Assembly (NCBI GenBank): GCA_019690055.1
Contig: JADGGF010000195.1
Coordinates: forward strand, 1-7,935
Reading direction: 5' to 3'
Length of the DNA: 7,935 bases
Source: Micromonosporaceae bacterium
GTDB lineage: Bacteria > Actinomycetota > Actinomycetes > Mycobacteriales > Micromonosporaceae
This document shows positions 1 to 5,187 of the stretch, one piece after another (positions within the stretch are counted from its first letter, which is position 1; the number at the start of each line of letters is the position of its first letter). The position numbers were made by a program, and so were the translations under genes. Under the pieces are notes generated by a model. It saw only the letters and a program-made list of their open reading frames with translations, ran no database searches and was not told where the DNA came from.

Positions 1-540
1 GTGGCGGGGCGGCTGGACATCCTCGTCGCCAACGCGGGCGTCGGCGCCGCCGGGTCGTTCACCACGGCGCCCGACGACATGCCGGCTCGCCTGATCGCGG
101 CCAACCTCACGGCCCCGATCGAGCTGACGCGGGCCGTCCTGCCGTCGATGCTCGTCGAGGGCCGGGGCAGCATCGTCCTGGTCACCTCGATCGCCGGGCG
201 CATGGGTGTGGCCGGCGAGGCGGTGTACGCGGCGACCAAGGCCGGGCTCGACGCGTTCGCGGAGAGCCTGCGGCTGGAGTTGCACGGCACGGGCGTGCGG
301 GTGGGCGTCCTCATCCCCGGCGTGGTGGCGACCGAGTTCTTCGCTCGCCGCGGCCAGCCGTACGGGCGCAGCCGCCCGCGTCCCCAGAGCCCGGATGTCG
401 CGGCCGCCCGGATCATCCGGCTGATCGAGACCGGCCGGGCCGAGGCCTACCTGCCGCGGTGGCTGCGGCTGCCGGTCGCGGTCCGGTCGGTCACGCCGGG
501 GCTCTACCGCCGGCTCGCCGCCCGCTTCGGCGGGAGCTGA
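1..540 (+). CDS. Short-chain dehydrogenase/reductase (SDR), 5'-truncated by window start
   Basis: This is the C-terminal 179 residues of a classical SDR, an NAD(P)(H)-dependent oxidoreductase with a Rossmann fold. Visible motifs are the NAG motif (residues 11-13 of the visible part), the structural Asn at 35 (AANL), the catalytic Ser63 in VTSIAG, the catalytic Tyr76-x3-Lys80 pair (YAATK) and the PG turn at 106-107. The N-terminal cofactor motif TGxxxGxG, normally about 80 residues before NAG, is absent. The gene must therefore begin upstream, and the GTG at position 1 is most likely an internal Val codon. It ends with TGA at 538-540. The substrate cannot be read from sequence. The C-terminal stretch (about 145-175), with LPRWLRLP and a basic tail, resembles SDRs that act on lipophilic substrates, but that is only suggestive. 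It converges on the regulator gene, overlaps its 3' end by 37 bp, and is not part of the hopanoid operon. Confidence 0.9.
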   Translation: MAGRLDILVANAGVGAAGSFTTAPDDMPARLIAANLTAPIELTRAVLPSMLVEGRGSIVLVTSIAGRMGVAGEAVYAATKAGLDAFAESLRLELHGTGVRVGVLIPGVVATEFFARRGQPYGRSRPRPQSPDVAAARIIRLIETGRAEAYLPRWLRLPVAVRSVTPGLYRRLAARFGGS

Positions 541-1739
541 GGCACCGCGCCGTCGCCGGGGGCCGGGGCGCCGCTCCAGGCGAGCGCGAGCAGCAGTTGG
601 GACCGGAAGTCGGGCGAGTCCAGGGCGGAGCCGAACAGGGCGTGCAGCTGGCCCATCCGGTACCGGACGGTCTGGGGATGGACGTGCAGCTCGGCGGCGA
701 CGGCCCGGCGGTCGCCGAAGTGGCGCAGCCAGGATCGCAAGGTTTCGATGAGCCGGTCGCGGGTGGCGCTCGGTTGGCCGTCCAGCGGGGCGAGGACCTT
801 GCGCTGCAGCGCCGCGAGCAGCCGGGGATCGCGGTGGACCAGGATCGCGTCGAGGTGCTCGTCGGCGAAGACGGGGTCGTCGACGAGGATGCCGGCCCGC
901 TGGAGTTCGGCGGCGGTCTGCGCGATCGGCACGCTGGCCGGCAAGTGCTCCAGGGGTACGGCGTGGCCGACGACGGCCCGGGCGCCCCGCAGGGCCTTGG
1001 CCAGCCAGCTGCGCCGGCCGGGACCGGCGGGATCGGGGACGATCGCGCCGACCAGGCCCGGGCGGCGGACCGGCAGGCTGCGGGTGTCGAGCCGGGTCAG
1101 GAACGTGTTGCCGATGGGGTTGTCGGCGTCGGTGAGGATGATCGATACCTCGGTCGGTAGGGCCCAGCCGGCGCGGACCGCGGCACTGCGGACGGCGGCG
1201 GTGTCGGCCCGGCCGGAGAGCAGCAGGTCGACGAGCTCCTCCCGGCGGCGCTCGCGCTCGGCCACGGCCTCGGACTGCTCCCAGACGTACCCGCGGGCCG
1301 AGGCGGAGGAGAGCTGGTCGATGAAGACGAAGACCGCCTCGGCGAGCGCGGCCAGCGCGTCGGGCTCGACGCCCAACTCGAGGGCCGCCCGGGATACGTG
1401 CCGCCAGGCCACCCGCCCGCCCACCTGGTAGGCGGACAGCAATGTGGACAGTTCGCGGCCCTCCCGGGCTTCCAACCGACCGATGCTCTCAAACAGCGCG
1501 ATGTGCGGAGCAACGTCGGTGGGCGTCCTCGGTTGGTCGGCCAGCTCCACCAGCCAGGTCAGGAAGGCCCGGGCCGCCGTGGTCACCTCACCCTGGTCGT
1601 GGCTGAGAAACTCGGCATATTCGGGCCATTCTGTGGCAAACTGCGCCCGGACCTCGGCCAGAATCTCAGGCAGCTGGTTGTGCAGCACCGGCACCAGCCG
1701 GGCAAGATCACTTCTCGCGATGTTTCCCGGTACTTGCAC
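504..1739 (-). CDS. PucR/CdaR-family transcriptional regulator with RsbRD-like N-terminus
   Basis: This is a 411-residue cytoplasmic DNA-binding protein. Residues about 10-150 form an all-helical region resembling the RsbRD N-terminal type of sensor domain. Residues about 165-295 look like the GGDEF-like central domain of this family. Residues about 330-388 are the PucR C-terminal helix-turn-helix, with the hallmark run from FGDRRAVAAEL through HVHPQTVRYRMGQL (343-365). A Pro/Ala/Arg-rich tail follows. The domain assignments are from memory of the families; the HTH is the surest. The start is GTG at 1739-1737. An in-frame TGA at 1757-1755 rules out a longer protein, and a GAGG lies 13 nt upstream, farther than optimal. 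The gene is transcribed divergently from hpnC across 135 bp, so it may control the hopanoid operon and itself; this is inference from position. The effector is unknown. Its last 37 bp overlap the convergent SDR gene. Confidence 0.88.
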   Translation of the reverse strand: MQVPGNIARSDLARLVPVLHNQLPEILAEVRAQFATEWPEYAEFLSHDQGEVTTAARAFLTWLVELADQPRTPTDVAPHIALFESIGRLEAREGRELSTLLSAYQVGGRVAWRHVSRAALELGVEPDALAALAEAVFVFIDQLSSASARGYVWEQSEAVAERERRREELVDLLLSGRADTAAVRSAAVRAGWALPTEVSIILTDADNPIGNTFLTRLDTRSLPVRRPGLVGAIVPDPAGPGRRSWLAKALRGARAVVGHAVPLEHLPASVPIAQTAAELQRAGILVDDPVFADEHLDAILVHRDPRLLAALQRKVLAPLDGQPSATRDRLIETLRSWLRHFGDRRAVAAELHVHPQTVRYRMGQLHALFGSALDSPDFRSQLLLALAWSGAPAPGDGAVPQLPPKRAASRR

Positions 1740-1760
1740 GTATACCGGTCTACCTCAAAT

Positions 1761-1775
1761 CGGCGAAGGTCGCCG
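1761..1775. promoter_or_regulatory. Inverted repeat CGGCGA-N3-TCGCCG, candidate operator
   Basis: A perfect 6-bp inverted repeat with a 3-nt spacer (AGG) lies 21 bp before the regulator start codon, where a repressor or autoregulator could act. Its core, GGCGA-N3-TCGCC, occurs once more in the window, at 5150-5162. It could be a protein-binding palindrome or a small RNA hairpin in the regulator leader; the sequence alone does not decide. Confidence 0.4.
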
Positions 1776-1781
1776 AGACCC

Positions 1782-1808
1782 GTTGTCCGTTTGTACGCCG
1801 GTGACAAC
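1782..1808. promoter_or_regulatory. Inverted repeat GTTGTC-N15-GACAAC, candidate operator
   Basis: Two perfect 6-bp inverted half-sites, GTTGTC at 1782-1787 and GACAAC at 1803-1808, lie 21 bp apart start to start. That is two helical turns, so both would face the same side of the DNA, as expected for a dimeric regulator. They sit between the two divergent genes. Six-base arms with a long spacer can arise by chance, so this is a modest candidate. Confidence 0.35.
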
Positions 1809-1874
1809 CGACCGCACCCGATTTGCGCGAAAAAGGTACAGACGCCACACCCGGCGGCGGCCCACCATCAGGGA

Positions 1875-2813
1875 ATGCGACCCCCGACCGGTGCCCGATC
1901 GGCCGAGGCGGACGGCGAATCCGTACGGTCGGCGGCGCATACCTATCTGCCCCATGAGCCGCCGGCCGATCTGCGTCGCAAGGAACGCGCCGAGAATTTT
2001 CCGGTCGCGCTGCGGGTGCTGCCGGCGCGGTACCGCGGGCATCTGCGGAACCTCTACGACGTCGCCCGCGTGATCGACGACCTGGGCGACACGGGCGCGC
2101 CGGAGCAGCGGACGGCCGCCCTGCTGGCGTTCCGGGACGACCTGGCGCCGATCTGGCACGGCGGGACACCCCACAGCCCGGTGCTGCGCAATCTGGTCGC
2201 GACCGTACGGGCCTGTGACCTGCCGGAGCAGCCGTTTGTCGATCTGATCGAGGCGAACCTGCGCGACCAGACGACCACCGTCTACGAGACGTACGAGGAC
2301 CTGCTGGGCTACTGCGCCCTGTCCGCCAACCCGGTCGGCCGGCTGGTTCTGCAGATCTTCGCGGTGAGCACGCCCGAGCGTGTCGCGCTCTCCGACCGGG
2401 TGTGCTCGGCGCTGCAGATCATCGAGCACTGTCAGGACGTCGCCGAGGATCACCGGGCGGGCCGGCTCTACCTGCCGCAGGAAGACCTCCAGCGGTTCGA
2501 CGTCCGCCGCGACGACCTCGACGCTGCGGTGGCGTCGCCGGCCCTGCGCCGGCTGGTGCGCTTCGAGGCGGAGCGGGCCGAAGCGCTCCTCGCCGAGGGC
2601 ACACCCCTGCTCGGCGAGCTGCGGGGCTGGGCACGCCTGGCGATCGCCGGCTACATCGCCGGCGGCCGGGCGGCGGTGGCGGCCCTGCGTCGGGCCGACT
2701 GGAACGTGCTGCCCGCCCATCCCCGGCGTCGCCGGCGGGACGTGCTCATCGCGCTCGCCGGGCTCGTGAGGCAACCGACCACCGACCGAACGGCCGACGG
2801 GAGCCGAGAGTGA
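1875..2813 (+). CDS. hpnC: Hydroxysqualene synthase HpnC (squalene/phytoene synthase family)
   Basis: HpnC hydrolyses presqualene diphosphate, made by HpnD, to hydroxysqualene, the second step of the bacterial three-enzyme squalene route. The 312-residue protein shows the family entry motif RAENFPVALRVLP (38-50), the first Asp-rich motif DDLGD (68-72) that binds diphosphate through Mg2+, and the second, DVAED (188-192), inside EHCQDVAEDHRAGRLYLP. The EHCQDVAED wording is what I recall for actinobacterial HpnC, and it separates this gene from hpnD next door (NILRDIRED). ATG at 1875 gives an N-terminus of about 38 residues before the conserved region, as in relatives. The GGGA touching the ATG is a poor ribosome binding site, so initiation may be inefficient. 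It is the first gene of the operon, and its stop overlaps the hpnD start by 4 nt. Residues after about 280 are basic and probably disordered. Confidence 0.92.
   Translation: MRPPTGARSAEADGESVRSAAHTYLPHEPPADLRRKERAENFPVALRVLPARYRGHLRNLYDVARVIDDLGDTGAPEQRTAALLAFRDDLAPIWHGGTPHSPVLRNLVATVRACDLPEQPFVDLIEANLRDQTTTVYETYEDLLGYCALSANPVGRLVLQIFAVSTPERVALSDRVCSALQIIEHCQDVAEDHRAGRLYLPQEDLQRFDVRRDDLDAAVASPALRRLVRFEAERAEALLAEGTPLLGELRGWARLAIAGYIAGGRAAVAALRRADWNVLPAHPRRRRRDVLIALAGLVRQPTTDRTADGSRE
2799..2803 (+). promoter_or_regulatory. Ribosome binding site of hpnD
   Basis: GGGAG lies 6 nt before the GTG at 2810, inside the last codons of hpnC. It supports choosing this GTG, which overlaps the hpnC stop as GTGA, as the hpnD start. 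Confidence 0.7.
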
Positions 2814-3670
2814 CGTCGACAATCGAGCAGGCGTACCAGGTGTGCGAGGAGATAACCCGCACCCGGGCCCGCAACTTCTACTACGGGATCCGATTGCTGC
2901 CGCCGCCCAAGCGGCAGGCGCTGTGCGCGCTCTATGCCCTGTCGCGGCGCATCGACGACATCGGCGACGAGGAGGCGCCGCCGGACGAGAAGCTCACCGC
3001 CCTGTCGGCGCTGCGGGCGCAGTTGGACGACATCGACGCGTCCGTCGATCCCGTGCTGGTCGCCGTCCGCGACGCCGCTCGCCGGTACCCGGTGCCGATG
3101 CCGGCCTTCGGGGAGCTGATCGACGGCGTGGAGATGGACGTCACCGGCCGGACGTACGAGACGTTCGATGAACTGGTGATCTACTGCCGGTGTGTGGCCG
3201 GCACCGTGGGCCGGCTGTGCCTGGGGGTCTTCGGCTCCCGCCCCGACCCCCGCGCCGCCAGCTGGGCCGACACCCTGGGGATCGCCCTGCAGCAGACGAA
3301 CATCCTGCGGGACATCCGGGAGGACCTCCACGCCGGCCGGGTCTACCTGCCGCAGCGCGAGCTGGACGCGTTCGGCGTGGAGCTGACGCTGGACGAGCGG
3401 GGCGACCTGGTCGACAAGGACGGCGGGCTGGCCGCCGTGATCGCGGCCTGCGCGCAGCGGGCCCGCGCCTGGTACGCCGAGGGACTGCGGCTGGTGCCCT
3501 TGCTCGACCGCCGCAGCGCCGCCTGCACGGCCGCCATGGCGGGAATCTATCGTCAACTGTTGGCCCGTATCGCGGCCGAGCCCAGCCGCGTCTACTACCA
3601 GCGGCTGTCGTTGTCGGGGTGGCAGAAGGCCCGCGTGGCCGCCTGGGCTCTGATAGGTCGCGGTCAATGA
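2810..3670 (+). CDS. hpnD: Presqualene diphosphate synthase HpnD
   Basis: HpnD condenses two farnesyl diphosphates head to head into presqualene diphosphate, the committed step to squalene and hopanoids. The 286-residue length is normal for the family. Visible motifs are RNFYYGIRLLP (21-31), the first Asp-rich motif DDIGD (49-53) in SRRIDDIGDE, YCRCVAGTVGRL (125-136), and the second Asp-rich motif DIRED (168-172) in NILRDIREDLHAGRVYLP. These Asp clusters bind Mg2+ and the diphosphates. The sequence also resembles phytoene synthase (CrtB), but pairing with hpnC, hpnE and the cyclase makes the HpnD assignment much more likely. The start is GTG at 2810, behind a good GGGAG site; the stop overlaps the hpnE ATG by 4 nt. 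No transmembrane segment is evident, so it probably works in the cytosol or at the membrane surface. Confidence 0.93.
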   Translation: MTSTIEQAYQVCEEITRTRARNFYYGIRLLPPPKRQALCALYALSRRIDDIGDEEAPPDEKLTALSALRAQLDDIDASVDPVLVAVRDAARRYPVPMPAFGELIDGVEMDVTGRTYETFDELVIYCRCVAGTVGRLCLGVFGSRPDPRAASWADTLGIALQQTNILRDIREDLHAGRVYLPQRELDAFGVELTLDERGDLVDKDGGLAAVIAACAQRARAWYAEGLRLVPLLDRRSAACTAAMAGIYRQLLARIAAEPSRVYYQRLSLSGWQKARVAAWALIGRGQ

Positions 3671-5187
3671 CTTCGGCGGGCGGCAGAGGTCGGGTGGTCG
3701 TGGTCGGTGGTGGCCTGGCGGGCATCACCGCTGCGCTCGCCTGTGCCGACGCCGGCTGCTCGGTGACGCTGCTGGAGGCCAAGCCCCGGCTGGGTGGGCT
3801 GACGTACTCCTTCCGGCGCGGGGATCTCAACATCGACAACGGTCAGCACGTCTTTCTCCGGTGCTGCACCGCCTACCGGGCGCTGCTGGACCGGCTCGGC
3901 GTGTCGGCGCAGACCGTGCTGCAGCCCCGGCTCGACATCCCCGTCGTGTCCAGTCGCGACGGTCGGCGGGCGCGGCTGCGTCGCAACGCCCTGCCCGCCC
4001 CGCTGCACCTGGCCCGCTCGTTGCTGGCCTACCGGCCGCTGACCGTACGGGCGCGCCTGCGGGCGGCCCGGGCCGTGCTGGCGTTGCGGGGCGTGGACCG
4101 CACGGACCCGGCCACCGACCGGCGGGCCTTCGGCGACTGGCTGCGCGCCCACGGGCAGGACGCCGACACCGTCGAGGCGCTGTGGGATCTCATCGGGGTC
4201 GCCACTCTCAACGCCCACGCCGACGACGCGTCGCTCGCGCTGGCCGCCATGGTGTTCCAGGTCGGTCTGCTGGAGGAGGCCGGCGCGGCCGACCTCGGCT
4301 GGTCGCGTGTCCCGTTGGGACGGTTGCACGGCGAGGCGGCGCTGGCCCGGCTCGCCGAGGCCGGGGTGGTGGTGCGGACGACCACCAAGGTGACCCGGCT
4401 GGAGCGCGTCGGCGACGGCTGGCGCATCGCGACCCGCCGGGGCGGCCCGGACGTCGGCCGTGGCGCCGGCACCGGTCGTGATGACGCCACCAGCGGGGAC
4501 GCCATTCGTGTTGACGCCATTCGCGGGGATGTGGTGGCCGACCAGGTGATCCTGGCCGTACCGCCCGCCGCCGCCGAGGCCTTGCTGCCGCCCGGGGCCG
4601 TCGCGGCCGAGCCCGGCTGGGCGGCTCGGCTCGGCGCGGCGCCGATCGTGAACGTCCACGTCGTCGTCAGCGAGCGGGTCATGGCCGAACCCTTCCTGGC
4701 CGTGGTGGGCTCGCCGGTGCAGTGGGTCTTCGACCGTACGGACGCCGCCGGCCTGGCGTCGGGGCAGTACCTGGCCGTCTCGGTCTCGGCGGCCGACCCG
4801 TACATCGACGCGCCGGTGGCCCGGCTGCGCGAGGTTTTCTGGCCGGAGCTGGTTCGGGTGGTGCCGGACATCGCCACAGCTGATTTGATCGATTTCTTCG
4901 TCACCCGGGAGCGCGCGGCGACCTTCCGTCCGGCGCCGGGGCAGGCGGCGCTGCGCCCGCCGGCGCGGACGTACGCCCCCGGCCTGTTCCTGGCTGGTGC
5001 CTGGACCGATACCGGTTGGCCGGCCACGATGGAAGGCGCCGTCCGGAGCGGTCAGGCAGCGGCGCGCGCCGTGCTCGGCGAAGGCGCCGGACACCTCAAC
5101 GGACCCGGGCCATCGGTGGGCGAACCGCCCACCGGCCTGGTTCTGGGGGGGCGAGGATCGCCCGGTGGACGAGGAGTGATGGTATGA
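3667..5187 (+). CDS. hpnE: Hydroxysqualene dehydroxylase HpnE (FAD-dependent)
   Basis: HpnE reduces hydroxysqualene to squalene with FAD, completing the HpnD-HpnC-HpnE route. The 506-residue protein opens with a dinucleotide-binding fold: VVVVGGGLAGITAA (10-23, Gly14-Gly16 and Gly19), the ribose-binding Glu37, then RLGG (41-44). The NGQHVFLRCCTAY stretch (58-70) is characteristic of HpnE rather than of CrtI-type phytoene desaturases. The C-terminal FAD motif is LFLAGAWTDTGWPATMEGAV (440-459). Two oddities stand out. Residues about 263-290 form an Asp/Gly/Arg-rich insertion that includes a three-unit DNA repeat. After about residue 470, a tail of some 36 Gly/Pro-rich residues contains two DNA hairpins and a G7 run. 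ATG at 3667 overlaps the hpnD stop as ATGA; only a weak AGG lies upstream, so translation is probably coupled to hpnD. The TGA overlaps the next start. Confidence 0.93.
   Translation: MTSAGGRGRVVVVGGGLAGITAALACADAGCSVTLLEAKPRLGGLTYSFRRGDLNIDNGQHVFLRCCTAYRALLDRLGVSAQTVLQPRLDIPVVSSRDGRRARLRRNALPAPLHLARSLLAYRPLTVRARLRAARAVLALRGVDRTDPATDRRAFGDWLRAHGQDADTVEALWDLIGVATLNAHADDASLALAAMVFQVGLLEEAGAADLGWSRVPLGRLHGEAALARLAEAGVVVRTTTKVTRLERVGDGWRIATRRGGPDVGRGAGTGRDDATSGDAIRVDAIRGDVVADQVILAVPPAAAEALLPPGAVAAEPGWAARLGAAPIVNVHVVVSERVMAEPFLAVVGSPVQWVFDRTDAAGLASGQYLAVSVSAADPYIDAPVARLREVFWPELVRVVPDIATADLIDFFVTRERAATFRPAPGQAALRPPARTYAPGLFLAGAWTDTGWPATMEGAVRSGQAAARAVLGEGAGHLNGPGPSVGEPPTGLVLGGRGSPGGRGVMV
4483..4527 (+). 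repeat. In-frame 15-bp tandem repeat, three units, within hpnE
   Basis: Three 15-nt units begin at 4483, 4498 and 4513. Each starts GACGCCA, and the last two share GACGCCATTCG. They encode DATSG, DAIRV and DAIRG (residues 273-287 of HpnE). The period is a multiple of three, so copy changes keep the frame. The units sit between two predicted core strands (around WRIATRR and VILAVPP), a surface loop where extra residues should be tolerated. Confidence 0.75.
5114..5134 (+). other. Strong hairpin in the 3' end of hpnE
   Basis: A perfect 9-bp inverted repeat, CGGTGGGCG (5114-5122) and CGCCCACCG (5126-5134), encloses a 3-nt AAC loop, with a possible further G-U pair outside. It lies in the codons for the poorly conserved HpnE tail, about 50 bp before the prenyl synthase start. 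No T-run follows, so it does not look like an intrinsic terminator. It could stabilise or pause the mRNA; its function is unknown. Confidence 0.55.
5149..5163 (+). other. Hairpin GGGCGA-N3-TCGCCC beside a G7 tract
   Basis: A 6-bp perfect inverted repeat with a GGA loop starts within a run of seven Gs (5145-5151) and ends 7 nt before the ribosome binding site of the prenyl synthase. The core GGCGA-N3-TCGCC equals that of the inverted repeat at 1762-1774 in the divergent promoter. It may be an RNA structure tuning the downstream start, a second protein-binding site, or chance in GC-rich DNA. Confidence 0.45.
5171..5176 (+). promoter_or_regulatory. Ribosome binding site of the polyprenyl diphosphate synthase
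   Basis: GAGGAG lies 7 nt before the ATG at 5184 and is the strongest ribosome binding site in the operon. It fixes the start, which overlaps the hpnE stop as ATGA, and suggests this gene can be initiated independently of coupling. Confidence 0.75.

Larger units (their letters stand above)
1740..1874. promoter_or_regulatory. Divergent intergenic control region, regulator / hpnC
   Basis: These 135 bp separate the outward-facing starts of the regulator (- strand, GTG at 1739) and hpnC (+ strand, ATG at 1875). The region is visibly less GC-rich than the genes in places, with an A5 run at 1830-1834, and holds two inverted repeats, listed separately. It must carry at least the operon promoter and probably the regulator promoter, because no other non-coding gap exists in the hopanoid operon. 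Boxes resembling -35 exist (GTGACA at 1801-1806 on +, TTGTCA at 1807-1802 on -), but neither has a convincing -10 at the right spacing, so no promoter is assigned. Confidence 0.6.

Noticed and set aside
1..3. GTG at position 1 as the true SDR start
   Set aside because: Starting here would remove the cofactor-binding half of the fold (no TGxxxGxG). The window edge cutting the gene is the simpler explanation.
541..600. Terminator between the SDR and regulator genes
   Set aside because: The region is coding for the regulator C-terminus and has GC-rich self-complementarity but no T-run on either strand.
1783..1842. Sigma-70-like promoter for hpnC
   Set aside because: Partial -35 boxes (TTGTCC, TTGTAC, GTGACA) have no matching -10 at 16-19 bp, so no specific promoter is called.
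1398..1874. Upstream extension of the hpnC frame
   Set aside because: The frame is open far upstream, but it runs antisense through the regulator and the divergent region and lacks family resemblance. ATG at 1875 gives a normal N-terminus.
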